Source: Phorcus lineatus (lineage: Eukaryota > Mollusca > Gastropoda > Trochida > Trochidae). From it: 64,000 nucleotides of DNA. Below the pieces are notes generated by a model. The model was given only the letters and a program-made list of their open reading frames with translations, searched no databases and was not told the DNA's origin. Made by a program: the position numbers and the translations under genes. Of this stretch, positions 35,856 to 48,712 are shown piece after piece; the stretch's first letter is position 1; each line of letters begins with the position of its first letter. The stretch covers positions 28,816,254 through 28,880,253 of the forward strand of contig OV121086.1 in the NCBI GenBank assembly GCA_921293015.1. Reading direction: 5' to 3'.

Positions 35856-36635
35856 TATGGTTATTCCTTAGTATTCATTACCCTGGGTGAAAACAAATCG
35901 AGGTAAATACATTTATTCCTTGCAGAGTTCGTTTTTTAAAATTAAATTTTCGTTAAAAGAGTTTGCCTGTTTAATGTTCTTCTTGTAACCTGTTGTTGTT
36001 TGTTCATATTTACACCATCTCTGTTAATTCTATTCTAGGTAATATATTTTCATTGTTTCTTTCATTCTTTCTTTTCTGTATTCGACGTCAAAAGCTTCCT
36101 GGGCTCTTAGAAAATATAAAAGAGGGAACACTTATTTGAATGACTTTCTATCGCACAAAATTACAACAACTAAAAACAACTTATCCCACCACATAAAAAT
36201 GTTCAAAATGTTAAGCGTTTTTGCTTTCCAGATATTAAATAAACAGACAGTCGCATACAGGCAACACTACACTTGCACTTCTGAAAATAGCTCGAATAAA
36301 TGGTTTTATATGCTTCTACCTGGCTTTTTTTCGCAGGGAAAGTTGCGAGAAAGGGGCCCATTAATTTGTGAGTTATTAACGTGGCTAGGGGTTAAAACAT
36401 ATGTTTTTTCTCAAATGAACATTATTTGGAATGTAAGATTTTTGTTTACTGTCACGTTTATCTTTATATCAGAAAGTCTGTCACCTTGCAACCTTATGAC
36501 AATCCAGACGTTGTAACGTGTACTGATAAGACGTGTACTGTTATACTTGAACTTGGACTCAGCTTGTCTCCAGAATGATAAAGCCTCTGTGTAAGTACTC
36601 TCTTGTCTGTCAATTTATTTGTCGAAAAAGTAATT
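35856..36635. other. Upstream region of the LU gene
   Basis: Contains a TATAAAAG at 36115-36122, about 500 bp before the proposed start codon, and a donor-like tgtaagtac near 36590, which would allow a 5' UTR intron. A 126-codon open frame from 36136 has no recognisable feature and I do not treat it as coding. Confidence 0.35.
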
Positions 36636-36797
36636 ATGGCGAATTTATTCAGTTCACAACAATGCATTTTTTCTTTTGTAGTGACGCTGGGGTTGTTGAT
36701 CTTAAACTGTGAGTATGTCAGCATAAGCAATTATATGCATTCCTTAACAATTCCGTTAATTGAGTTAATTGAGTTCCGTTAAAAAAACGAACCAAAA

Positions 36798-36839
<42 letters not shown>

Positions 36840-39800
36840 ATTTGTTTACATTCGTCAACCTGTCCATCTATCCGTCCCTATTCATTTCGTTTTTTAACGG
36901 AACTCCGAACACATTCATCAGATCTTTCTAAAACTTCAAAATTTTAACTCAATCGGTGCAACACTTTTTTGACTCTGTGTATTTGTGGTCACACGGGCCA
37001 ATGCAATTATGTAGTTGCTAAATAAGGCAAATGTGGAGGGTAAAGAAGATTCGAAGTGCTAGTAGAAGATTCTAATAACGTTTAGTTTGCCAAAAGCATA
37101 CGGAATTATCTCAGGCGGTTTGAATGTTATTCTTGAATGACTTTCAATAGAATGTTTTAAATGTAGTGTGCTGTACAGGTATAACTTCGTTTCTACAGCA
37201 GAACTCCAAATCCGCTTATCAAAATCTTTCTAAAACTTTGCATACCATTAACATTTGATTACCATCTAAAGTTGTGTCTTTTGATATCTTCAGGTTCTGA
37301 TTCATTTCGTTTCCAATGAAATGAGCTACTTTTTGACAGTATACTAGCATAAGTTTGCTTCCAGATAAAAATTCTTAAACCGCTAATCTCATATTTATGA
37401 TTTCAGAACAATGGAATTTTTCCATCGAAACAAGTTGAAGTTTGTACTTAAAAAGCTGCCATTTGAAAACTGAACCGAAACAGCTGCTCAAAATATCTTG
37501 CTGAAAATCAGCATGCATTTTTTTAATCAACTAAAGTAGTTTTGGGAAATGTTTTCCATTTCCATGGAAACGAAACGAAGTTTGACTCTCTCTCTCCTGT
37601 AATTGCTTCATATCTTGAGCAGAACTGAAAAGCTGCTCGTCTTGTCTTTCTGAATCTCTACTGAAAGTTTGTTACCATTTTAGGTTTTCTAGCCTGAAAG
37701 GCCCGATAGGTTAATGGACATGGCTTACCGTCCGGCGTCCATTTACTAATCTGAAATCTTGTGTGTAGATCCATTTTCTGAGGTTTTTTAATTATAATCC
37801 TATAACCCCTAATTAAGGCCTCAGGGCCACACCCTAAAAACCTATTTTCACCTTCTTTTCTAGAAGCAAAAAGCCTAGCTAGAAAGCTAAATAAAAATCC
37901 TTGTCTTCTGACTACTAAGCTGATGAGGATTTTCATTTTTCTTTAATCCATTAACTGAGTTTTTTTTATATATATTTAATGATAACCCTATAACCCCTAA
38001 TTAAGGCCTCAGGGCCACACCCTAAAACCTATTTTCATCTTCTTTTCTAGAAGCAAAGAGCCTAGCTAGAAAGCTAAATAAAAATCCTTGTCTTCTGACT
38101 ACTAAGCTGATAAGGATTTTATTTTTTCTTTAATCCATTAACTGAGTTATTTTTTATTTAATGATAACCCTTTAACCCCTTATAAAGGCCAAAGGAACCA
38201 CGCCCTAAAGACCTAGTTCATCTTCTTCTCCAGAAGCAAAAGGCCTAGAAAGCTAAAACCTTGTCTTCAAACTCCTTAGCTGATGGGGATTCTTATTTAT
38301 AGGTTTGGCGAACCTATGATTTAGATTAAGGGCCACAAGGACCACACCCAAAAACATATTTTTATCTTCTTCTGAATGAGCAGAAAGTGCTAGAAAGCTG
38401 AAACTTTTTGTACAGACTCATCAACTGATTAGGATTTTCATTTATATATCTCATGACCTTGAGACCTCTAATATGGACCAAAGGGGCCACACCCTAATGA
38501 CCTAGTTCATATTTTCCAGAGGCAAAAGGCCTAGAAAGCTAAATCCATGTATTAAAACCTCAAAGCTTATGGGGATTACAATGTATAGCTTCGGTGAACC
38601 TATGATCCCTAATAAGAGCCACAGGAACCACGCCCTTCTCCAGAAGGTTTAGAAAGCTGAAACATTGTGTATAGATCCCTCTGCTGATGGGATTCTTCTT
38701 TATAGTTTCGGTGGCCTATTTGCCCCAAACAAAGATCACAAGGGTTTAGCCGTTATACCCTATTTTAACCATTTCCAGAATTAAACTTAGCTGACGGAGA
38801 TTCGAATTAATAGATTTGGTGACCCTGTGACCACGCCTTAAAAACCTATTTTCATCTTCATCTACAGAATCAAAAGGCCTAGAAAGCTTAAACGTTGTGC
38901 ACAGATTCATTGGCTAGGAATCTAGTTTATGATTTGGTAACCAAGAGACCCTATTGATAACCACAAAAGCTACAGGCTTGAGACTTCTTTCGTCCCTTTT
39001 TTCCCACTTGGATGACCCTGTATGCATTTATTAACTGTATTATATGTAGTCTTTGAACAACAGAGATAATTTTTATTTTTTATTCTATGATTTTAAAGTA
39101 AATGTTACAAATTATGAGTGACCGTTGGGATATGTTATCGTCGATTACTCTTTTTTTATGAAATAGAGCCATTGGCTCTGTGGCTCATCAGACTACATGT
39201 TATATCTTGTATAAGGGGCTACAAGTTCACCATATGTTGAATGACAGGTTTACCAAAACCTAGGGATTAAAATCCCAATTAGAAATTTTTTGCGCAAAAT
39301 TTAGCCACAGGGTCGCTATAGATAGGATACTATATGAGTGTCCATGACATACTATGTTTACGACACGAGTGCTTAATATTAGTATTTGTCGAGCGAGAGC
39401 GACCTCTGTTTATTACCGAAGAAAATAATCAAAATCAACATCCAAGCATAGGCATAGGCGCATTTGGAACACAACGTCATATCATGGGCGAACTGTGACG
39501 TCAAAACATTGTTTGACGTGACGTCACAATGAAAAGTGATGTTTTGCCCATGGGCATCATAAGAAAAATTTTGATCCCCGATATGGTTGCCCTAATAATA
39601 AATTGTAATCCTCATTTGTCAACTGAATACACAAGAATTCAGTTTCTGGCGGTTCAATGCATTGTTTCGTGTTTTTATTGAAATTATGCTACCACTTTAT
39701 GATTAACCATAGACTTGTGTTGCCTGCTGCAGGTGTGGCTTCTTGCTGGGGTGCTAAGATACTTTGTCAAAAGTGCTATGGTGTAACCTCACCAGATCAG

Positions 39801-42800
39801 TGTAACTTGTTTGAGGACTGCGATAAAGAGGTATTTAAAATTATTTCAGTTTGATACACATTGTTATCAGAGAATCATTCACTCCTCACAGAGGTAACTC
39901 AAGTCATGTCTACTCTAGTTCCTCCGAAGCAAGAACTATTGAATCCTTATGAATGCAATCAAAGCAAGTTATGCAATCGTCCTCGATGTTTCAAATTGAG
40001 CATTTGAACTATTCCCGCAACCGTTTAGACTGAAATTTCAACATCAGTGCGATGCGTAATTATTCTTATTAAGACGGAGGTCAATACGAGTTGTAACACA
40101 TTATTTCATTGGATTACACTAAGGCCGGTTCAATGTTAAAATTTTCGACAAAGGGGTTGTGAAAGAAATATCGTAAAATCGTAACAGCGGTGACTAGGAA
40201 TAAATGAATGAAGTCATGTCTGTGGGTAGCGAATGTCAAAAAATCTGATGAAAAAATACAATATATTTTTACAGGGAATGTTTAGCGGAGCAATAAGCCT
40301 TGTTAATCTTTACAAATATTCTGGATTATCAGTTTGTTTAGGAATAAACATCTCGACCTATGCTTTCTAAATATTCAATCATTTCAAATACTTGTATGTC
40401 TATGCATTTTCTTCACAGGGTTACATTCGTTAGATAATTTCAATGCTTTAGAATTTATTTTGCTTTTTTCAGAGGTAACGATGTATGACATGAGATGAGA
40501 TAAGAGATGGCCTCTCCTATATATTTTTATGGGTTTTTTTATGTGATCATCAGGCTTAAACTTTGAAAGTACAAAAAGGCCTTACCTCGCTTATAACTTT
40601 GGCTCCTATCCACATAGTTGACGAAATATTATAATAACATTCACCTCATGTTTCAGGGCTGCTATTATGAGGCAAGAAAAGGCTCGAATGGACTAATACA
40701 GTATTATGCCGGATGTGGATCTGTACGCTTAGTTTTATTAATCTTTTAACATCCTCATTCAAATTAAATAATACAATTTTTTGGACATTTCTAAATTAAA
40801 AGTTGCAATTTCTGTTGTTTTTGCCGTGCTAAAAGTTCATGAATGTCCCCAAATGATTGTTTTCTCAACCAATTTAAGGCTAGGATTATACAAGTTTGAA
40901 GGCAGTTCAGTTGTAAAAGTGAAAAATTCCATATGATCGCATCATGTAAGAGTATCCGTGTATGAAATGCATCATCATCATTATCATTATTGTTTTCATT
41001 AGCTTCATCATCAGCATGATCATCATTCCGAAAATGAAGGTCAATTTGTCATACAATGTTAATAGATATGTTGTACCATTCTCTCCGAACAGAGGTAGCT
41101 CCGTCATAAATTGTTATACGGTTTCTCAAGCACGAAATATAAAACGCTGATTGGCTGCAATCAAAGTTGTGGCGCAATCAGCGGCGCCATTTCAAAATTT
41201 ACCATTCAAATCGCCGAAGTTATCTTTGTGAGCTTTCCAAAAGCTAAACTTAGTCGAATACAGAACGTCTTCACAGAACACAAACACTTCATTTTATGCC
41301 CCATGTGACAACATATGTTATTCATGCATTCGGTATTTTCATTGGCTGAAATAATATCAGGTAGTTGTTATTTTGCGCCGGTAGAGGGAACTGTCTGAAG
41401 CCCCAGAAACCTTCGAATTAAGACAGAGGTTGCACAGGTATTAATGACGGAGCTACCTATGTTGGGAGAGAACGATGTTGTACATCTTAATTTTTTTTGT
41501 TTACTGTTTTCAGCAATGTTATTGGGATCAAAAATGCTGTTACACTAACTTTTGTAACGGTCGCTTGTTATCAGGTACAGGGGCTTCAAATACGTTTCTT
41601 TCATGAAATAACAACTTAAACGTATTTTTTAGAGTTAAAAATACGAAACTCGCAAAGGCCAATTTGAATGACAATTGATTTTAAAGAAACTGTTAATTAT
41701 AAAACTATAATAATTAAAAGTTTAAAAGTTTAAAATGTGTAAATAAAGTTTTGAAAGTTGTATATTCAAGTTTTAAACAGTAATGTTTTCCAATGTTCCG
41801 TTCATCCGTATTTCAATATTCCATCTGACAGGAGCATAACTCATGATATTGATAAATTTGCATGCATATAAACTGTAAAATTTAGATAGAAAAAAATCAA
41901 AATAATTTCTATAATTTCTATAATTGGTGAAGAACGTCTATAACAAGTTATTTTCTAATCGAATGAGCAGCGTTTTCTTTATGTTACATGACAGAACTTG
42001 CTAAAACATTTACTGCGAGTGGATTATCAACAACAACAACAACAACAGGTAATTTGCTTACCAACTATCGTATGAAAATGTTGTAAATAAGAGAAAACTT
42101 TTTATGACACCATTTTTCTAATCTCTTCATTAACGTATTTGGCTTTAAATTTAAATAATACAATGAAATCATAACATATTCTTGATTTCAAATATAACGC
42201 TTTGTAATTTATATTTTTTTATATACAATAAAACATTTATTATTTGAAATTTCAAAATTTGACGAATATAAGAGTCAGAAGATATATCCAATATCATCTG
42301 CTCAATTCAATATATATTCTAGCATCAAACAATTGCCATTGAAGATAACTAAAAAGCCACCATTTGAAGTAAACCATTTCAGAAAGATTTACTGAACTTG
42401 TCACCCAAACATTTTATATATTTCTCCAACTGTAATATGTGCTTAGTGGATTTTCGGAGTAATGATAGGGGGTCACTGAATGCTTTTTGTAATCGTATAC
42501 GTCATTTTCTAAATTACCTGCCTCTACGTAAAAACAACTAAAACGTGCATCTTAGACGGCCTACCAATTGATCCTATCACTCTACCGTGTACCTATTGAT
42601 AACAGCAAATAAAATATAGAAGAATAGAAGAACAGCGATTATAACTTGGAGATGCAATCTTTCATTCATCATTGATGACGACCCCTAATAGAATTCGTGA
42701 TATCGTTTTTTATTGAACTGATTACTTTATATTACAGTTTGAGAAACATCTGAGTCAGTATACAATCCTATTGATAACACAGTGATGAAAATGCCGTCTT

Positions 42801-45800
42801 TTGATGGCAAAGTTTTGGTTTTTTTGTAAATTCAGTGTTTTAATCGCTGTCATTTAATTTCCATCAGTGGACATCCTACACATGCTATTAAATTGTATCT
42901 GCAAAAATTCTAAGGTTTATTCATGGAGAGCACACGCTTTATTGAATAAACAATTAATAAAAAAAACATGTTCTCCAACGGCAACCATAATTAATGATGA
43001 TGACTCTTGAAATCGTTCAGTGATCCCTACAGTTTAAATCTATTTAGAGAAAGTGCAATGTACATATGGTATTTATATATAATATAATATAATATAATAT
43101 AATATAATATAATATAATATAATATAATATAATATAATATAATATATGCAATAATACAAAAATGGTTATCTCGTAGTAAACATACACTTTTCATAGCATT
43201 TGTTGATTTTTAAAAAAGCGTTTAAATTCTGTAGATCGTTGTAAATTATGGCAATGTTTAAGAAGAGCAGGCTTACAAGGGAAATATATATTCTATTCTA
43301 AGCTAAGCTAAATGTACTCAAATATTAAATAATGTGTTTGTTGTGATGACGATATCACTGATTATTTTGACTGTCCAATTTGAGTTCGGCAAGGGTTTAT
43401 TTTAGGCCCAACATTTTTTTCCTTCTTTATTAGCGAACTGTATTATGATATAACTCAGGCAAACATGGTGTACAAATTAATGTTTCCATCTATAATTGCA
43501 ATTTTTACTCTTCTTTTTGCCGATGATGCTCTTGTCCTGTCGCCTCTAAATAAAAATGTTTTTTAATTGTAAACAAGTATCGATTGTATAAATATCTTGA
43601 CTTTGTGTTTCCCTACGCTATGAACTTTAAACAGAGTGTTTAGACATTAAGTTACGTGCCTTATCAAGATTAAGTCAGTTTCCCACAACTTTTGGATTTT
43701 ATTCCCGAGAATATATTTCAAATTGTTTGATTCATAAATCCAACCTATCATGCTTTATGGATCTGAAATTTGGGGATTCCAACGTCATGAATGTATTGAG
43801 AAACTTCACCTTCTAGCATGCAAACGATTTTCAAATGTAGCACAGGCAACACCGAATTCAATAGTTAATGGCGAATGACAGATACATAGATTCACAAATA
43901 AGATGTTTAAAATTTTGGTTAAGGATCCTTGGAGTGCACGAGCAAAGACTACCAAAGCTAGCTCATAACATGCGTGTTCACTTAAGTGACATGGGTAAGA
44001 TAACATGGGTGACTCATATAAAAACTCTTTTATTTACTCATGTGTTTGGATTTGTGTGGCCAAATCAAAGAGTTGGTAATATTTACCTATTCCTTAAACT
44101 ATTTGTTCAACAATCTGTTAGTATGTTTTATCAAGAGTGGCATTCCAATTTAGACAATGGCACAAGATATCATGATCAATTTACAGATCCTATAAGAGTT
44201 TTATCCAACCAGAATTATATCTTACTATATTGACATCAAGAAATATCAGACGCACATATGTAAATTTCCGATTTGGTCTGTTAGACTTAGCTGTTCATAC
44301 AGGCAGGAGATTTTCAATAGAAATACACTTAAGAATATTTCCATTATTTTAATCTGCTGTTGAAGATAAAGTCCACTCTGCTTTCGTTTGTCCAAAATAT
44401 GCTGATGTAAGAAAAACGTATATTTCACACCGTTATCTTTCAAAGTAGCCTACAACTGCGTTTATTTCAATTATGTCTTCCAGAAACGAAAAATTAATAC
44501 GTAATCTAGCACTTTTACATAAAGAGACATCTATATCATGCTGTTACATTAAGACAAATTGATATCTGAATTGTGAATTCTGCTATTAAATGTTAGTATT
44601 AATGTTTGTACCCACTGTAAACTTGTACCACTTGTATGTGAGCCGTAGGCCTCAAGTACAAACAAGTTCTTGACTTCTTTTATGAACGAATTCTTATTAA
44701 AAAAAACTGCATTTGTTCGTTCGATCTCTCTTTAAGGAAAAACTTACTTGCAACTCAGCTAAAATATCCGAGTGTGAATTTTTTATTGACATGAACTAAC
44801 CTATCAACTATTATCATTGACTTCAGTTTTCTGGAAATTGTTAGCCCTGCCATTAACTTTGACAGAACCTGTAACCTAATAATATATATATATATAATTT
44901 TTTTAAAAACAGAAGTTGCTGAAATAACCACAACTCAAACACCAAAACCATCATTTCAATTGACGAAAGGGGGTAAGTATTCTGGTATTAAACTAGGCGA
45001 TTTCATTAGAATATTGACATTTTCTCCTTATCTCTTCATACTTTGTTCTTGTTTAACATCTGTCATTTTCCTGTATAAGTAATTGTAAACAGATTATTTA
45101 TCTACATTCTAAGGAGAGGGTATGTTAGGTTGTTCAACTTGTTCCCAATCCTTTTCCAAGTGAATAAGATATGTTTAAATTAGTATCGTGGTGATTAATT
45201 GTTTTTGTGCTAATTGTCCTCAACATAATTCATCTTCCCCGACGGTATTGTTTTTGTTTGTGATTTCTTTTACGATTTCATTAATATAAAAGTTATAAAA
45301 ATGTTATACAACAGTTAAGAGATTTATCAAAGACTAAACTTGCGCTGTTAAAGTGGATGGGAAAATATTGCATCTGCACAGAGTTTGATTACTTTCATTA
45401 CTGTTACCTATTCTCAAACATTTCTTTATTTTTTGTAATGTACAATTAATTTTTTTAATTTATAATAATTCTAGAATATATTTATCTGCATATATAACAT
45501 TTACTGTACATCTAGTCGTAATCAATATTTTACTTTATTTTTATAACTCTAATTTGAAGAGGGGGCGGGATAGCGTAGTGGATAGCGCGTTCACCTTTGG
45601 ATCAATAGGTTTGTGGTTCGAGCCCCGCCAAGGACTCGGCAACTTGGTAGTAGTGAACTGTTCCATAAGCAATAGGTTCGGATGCAATGATAAACTGATT
45701 ATAAGCTCCCCTTAGTTCGCTAGTTCAAGCCGATGCTTGCAGATTTCACAATTGTTTTGGGGGCATTCTTCCTGCAGTAATAATTACAACCGTGATATAA

Positions 45801-46818
45801 TTGAAAAACTATTGAATGCGTCTTTAAACCCCAAATCGTTTCGCCTCAACTCAATTGTTTATTGTCTCTTTCTCTTTCCATTAAAGGAAACTGTTATGTG
45901 TGCAGTGGTGAAACATGTGGCCTTCCAAATAACCATTATGTCATGAGGTGCCCAGACGAATTTCCTTACTGCATGAATATCATACAAAACGATCATCTAG
46001 GAAATAAATTGATCACTAAAAGGTAAAGCAATTGGCAAAAGGTAAAGCATCCATATTAAACAGGTGTCAAGAGATGGTATAACACCAGTCTGATAAAAAT
46101 AAAACCTGCTTCGATGAATAAAAGTTTGTAAAATTGTCACTAGCGGGATTCGAACTTATTTTATCAAGGGCTTTCCTCTCACTAACGAACTGAAAGCACC
46201 CTCCTAAATTCGAACCCTCAGAAGATGCCTGGCCTTTGCTTTCGTGAGGTCCAAAGAGGCATTAGCACGTCTTTTTGTAGATCTTGTTTTTCAAAATGTC
46301 CTAGATAAAAATATTACAAAGCCACATGCATATGTCCCCAGATGATCAAACATCTCATTACAAAAGTTTAAAGTATCGAGTGTCAAATATCAAGCGAAAA
46401 CTAATTTAGGTAACTTTAGCGTGGAAATCATTAAAGGTAGGGAAATTGATTCTCATAGATTAACCGAAGATAATACGATCGTTTTTTCGTTTGATTAAAA
46501 CATTTTGACTTGCAAATGGTAACATATATGTCTGTTTGAGATACTTACGAAACCTGTTAATTCTCGTTCAAGCTGCCTCATGTAAATACTAGTGTTGCGT
46601 GTTTAAATGTTTAAAACAGGTTTCATCATCTTTTCAGATGTTCATCTTTTAAGGACTGCCAGGTATCAAAACAACTCAGTGAAGGATACCCTAACTGTTC
46701 GAGATTTGATGCAGCTGAAATTTATACTTCGCAGTTTGAATGCTCGTTCTGTTGTGAAACGTCATTCTGTAATTTCTATCCTGTGCCAGCAAGGGAAACA
46801 ATTCTTATGGGGAAATAA
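36636..46818 (+). CDS. Secreted two-domain Ly6/uPAR (LU, three-finger) protein, 8 exons
   Basis: Coding exons: 36636-36708, 39733-39830, 40657-40722, 41514-41574, 41995-42048, 44913-44972, 45887-46022 and 46638-46818. All introns have GT-AG ends, the phases agree at every junction (1,0,0,1,1,1,2), and the 729 nt give 242 residues ending in TAA. Residues 1-24 (MANLFSSQQCIFSFVVTLGL and on) look like a signal peptide. LU domain 1 covers C36-N94 with ten cysteines and the closing CCYTNFCN. Residues 100-137 are a Thr/Ser/Pro-rich linker with a six-threonine run. LU domain 2 covers C140-N228 and closes with CCETSFCN. LU domains are disulfide-stabilised three-finger folds found on cell surfaces and in secreted proteins. 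There is no clear GPI signal, so secretion is likely. The ligand is unknown. AATAAA overlaps the stop codon at 46814. Exon prediction is by eye. Confidence 0.8.
36800..36837. repeat. (AT)n microsatellite
   Basis: About 19 uninterrupted AT units in intron 1 of the LU gene. Confidence 0.95.
36840..37680 (+). repeat. Decayed tandem repeat D in intron 1
   Basis: Starts with a worn CCATCTATCCGTCCC tract and continues with units containing 'gaactcc(g/a)aa...catca...atctttctaaaact'. It shares this phrase with the repeat around family A copy 1. The order of CCGT tract followed by monomers is the same as in the fresher array elements. Confidence 0.45.
37685..39050 (+). repeat. Old family A relative in intron 1
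   Basis: Opens CTAGCCTGAAAGGCCCGATA and gtccggcgtcc, a degenerate version of the family A start, followed by about eight diverged monomers ('cctattttcatcttcttttc', 'aaaggcctagaaagct', 'gatggggattct..tttatag'). The units still align with family A monomers (ttctccag..caaaaggtctagagagctgaa). A piece of the other terminus (atagagccattggctctgtg, gctcatcagact) lies at 39163-39196 in inverted orientation. Much older than copies 1-4. Confidence 0.55.
39485..39553. promoter_or_regulatory. Clustered CRE-like sites in intron 1
   Basis: Two full TGACGTCA palindromes (39496-39503, 39519-39526) and an adjacent TGACG half site lie about 200 bp before exon 2, bounded by atgggc and gcccat in inverted order. 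TGACGTCA is the CREB/ATF binding site. The inverted arrangement could equally be a small foldback repeat. Confidence 0.3.
39733..41574 (+). other. Exons 2-4: first LU domain
   Basis: Three exons encode residues from C25 to S99. Cysteines at 36, 39, 48, 54, 59, 77, 81, 87, 88 and 93 follow the C-x2-C...CC-x4-CN spacing of the family, with two extra cysteines (25, 29) before it. Introns split the domain after finger-forming segments, as is usual in LU genes. Confidence 0.8.
41077..41474. mobile_element. 398-bp inverted-repeat element with 9-bp target duplication
   Basis: The ends CATTCTCTCCGAACAGAGG and TAGCTCCGTCAT are mirrored at the right as ATGACGGAGCTACC and TATGTTGGGAGAGAACG (about 32 bp, four mismatches). 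ATGTTGTAC flanks both sides (41068-41076, 41475-41483). A 9-bp duplication with termini of this length points to a MULE- or Merlin-like MITE. It lies in intron 3 only 39 bp before exon 4 of the LU gene. Confidence 0.75.
43076..43147. repeat. (AATAT)n satellite-like tract
   Basis: A pentamer repeated about 14 times with almost no variation, in intron 5 of the LU gene. Confidence 0.95.
43385..44560 (+). pseudogene. Decayed LINE reverse transcriptase in intron 5
   Basis: Remnant pieces in order: GPTFFSFFISELYYDI-like sequence near 43400, LLFADDALVLSPLNKN with an intact FADD box, then PIMLYGSEIWGFQRHECIEK, LACKRF, a 121-codon open stretch (SQIRCLKFWLRILG) and a C-terminal region with CPKYADVRK. 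The order fits RTE/CR1-like LINE polyproteins. Frames change several times. No poly(A) or target duplication was found. Confidence 0.7.
45562..45830 (+). repeat. tRNA-derived SINE (family 1) in intron 6
   Basis: The head GGGGCGGGATAGCGTAGTGG contains an A box (TAGCGTAGTGG) and is followed by the B box GGTTCGAGCCC. The body matches other family 1 copies (ttcgctagttcaagccgatg, ttcctgcagtaataattaca). The copy ends about 60 bp before exon 7 of the LU gene. It is a SINE, not a tRNA gene: the cloverleaf is degenerate and the unit continues for 200 bp. Confidence 0.75.
45887..46818 (+). other. Exons 7-8: second LU domain
   Basis: The first exon gives CYVCSGETCGLPNNHYVMRC and the second CSSFKDCQVSKQLSEGYPNC and CSFCCETSFCNF. 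Twelve cysteines are present, two more than the minimal LU pattern, which suggests one additional disulfide. The last exon also carries a short tail of 14 residues. Confidence 0.8.
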
Positions 46819-46829
46819 AAATGGGCTGA

Positions 46830-48712
46830 CGTCGCAATCCATTGTCCTCAACGCGTTTCAAATATGATTCTGTTATTAGTGTTTATAATTAAAGGTGAAC
46901 ACAAAAACAAGCCAATTGCCTTATTTCTAGGAACAAGTAGTTGTTGCTACATAGAGAAGTGTCGTCAAACTTACGCTAACAGTGTTCTTTGTTTGAAAAG
47001 TTGAAAAAACATTGCATGGATGTAGACAATAACATTGTATTCCCAGATCTTTACTCATATTTTATATCCGAACATGATATGAATGAATGTTAAGTATTTT
47101 GTAAAAATATTGAATATCGAAATCATTCAATCTTGCAATCTGTTAAAGGCACGTGACGGAGAGGTCACTGCTAACTGCTAATAATCGATTTTGGTCCAAA
47201 CTGCTGTAGAACCAGAACCTTTAACTGTAAAACATTATAAGTGAGCATCCTCTGAAAACAACGCACAGAATACCCTCGTTTGAAAAATCATGGTATATGG
47301 TTACTACCTTAACTGTGCGCAATACCGAATTCTGATTGGCTGGTGTGCAAATTCAGAGGGCGTTTTATCTGCTTATACTGTCTTCTTGTGTCTTCGTCAA
47401 ACACGCAAGAGTTTCACTAGTTGCTAAGCAACAATATTCTCTAAATACTTATATGCCGGGCATTTCCACAAAAGATAACATCATTGCATGTACATGGTCT
47501 CCCTGGTTTGTCCACTCTCTTTTGGATGCTTGTCTTCTTCCATGCACTTTGTTTAATAACTGAAATATTGTTCATTACACCAATTCACTACAGTTTTAAC
47601 GGCAGAATATCAAAACATTTACAAATACTCACCTAAACCTTATTTCAAACATCAACAACATAATACCGACGTTAAGTTATAAACTATTGTAGAAATAATT
47701 CCAAACGCTCACGCCGGTCGCAAAATGGAATTGTCGGCATTGTCCGAGGTTGGCTTCAAGTAACGTCAACTGATATTCCCAAATACGTCATATCTGTATG
47801 TCCGTGGAAATCGTGCCAGGCATCGATGACACGCGCCGAGCTAACACCAAAGGACATAATTCAAATTTGAATTGTTGTTAAAAACATACTGTTTTTGGAA
47901 ATCAGACGCATATGAGGGAATTATAATATGATTATCACTACTAATATTGTTTCTGATATGAAATGTTTTAGTTACATAGATGTAAATGAATATAATGAGA
48001 TTAGGCTGAATGGATCGATATCAACTGTGCGGAACCTTGTTTGCCAACAAAGACTCCAGATTTTGCGGAAAGAAAGAGTTTAACGCTATGAAAAAATATA
48101 TCCATACCCAAATGTCATAGTAAGGGGTTTGTCAACAACGTTTATGATGTCATTTCCATTGTAACGTCCTTGGAAAGAAGCTTGATACACAGAATGCTGA
48201 ATAGAGCTCCTCATATGAAGTTCATGGTAACCAAAAATATGACAAGTTACATATCACTTCACACAAATTAAGGGGCTAGAAATAAAATACCAAATGCATT
48301 TGTTCAGAAGGACGCCTCCCCTCAAAACATATTATCTTTTTAAAAAAATCCTTTTATAATAAAGTTTCAAATACCATTACTCAGATTTTTTTTCTATTAA
48401 GGCACTTTGATATTGTTATGGACTTCTACAGAAAAAAGGCAACTTCAAGGCAATATGAATATGAAAAAAGACATCCACCCTCTTTAAAAACAAGATAGAT
48501 AATTGAGGTAGCAACTGATCAGTCGAGCTGGTCAAGTCATCTTCTTGTTATCATCGTGTATCAATGCGTACATATCAAACTCTTTTCAGATATGTTTCAT
48601 TAACCTTAGAGAAAATTGGAATGTTATAATTATACACCGTGTTATGTATGTAGATGCATGGCGGTCTGTGTATGTATTGAACAAACAAAACATTATATGA
48701 TTAAAGAAAACA
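46830..48712. other. Intergenic after the LU gene
   Basis: No gene seen. A family 2 SINE fragment lies at about 47500-47590 (gtccactctcttttggatgc and aatattgttcattac), and an attctgattggctgg phrase near 47330 resembles 62385. Confidence 0.4.

Noticed and set aside
36136-36516. 126-codon ORF upstream of the LU gene
   Set aside because: No motif, AT-driven composition and no splice context; probably chance.
45562-45632. tRNA gene
   Set aside because: A and B boxes are present but the cloverleaf is degenerate and the unit continues as a 270-bp SINE shared with other copies.
36636-46818. Three-finger toxin reading of the LU gene
   Set aside because: Two LU domains with a Thr-rich linker and a standard host exon layout fit a general secreted or surface LU protein; nothing in the sequence indicates a toxin.
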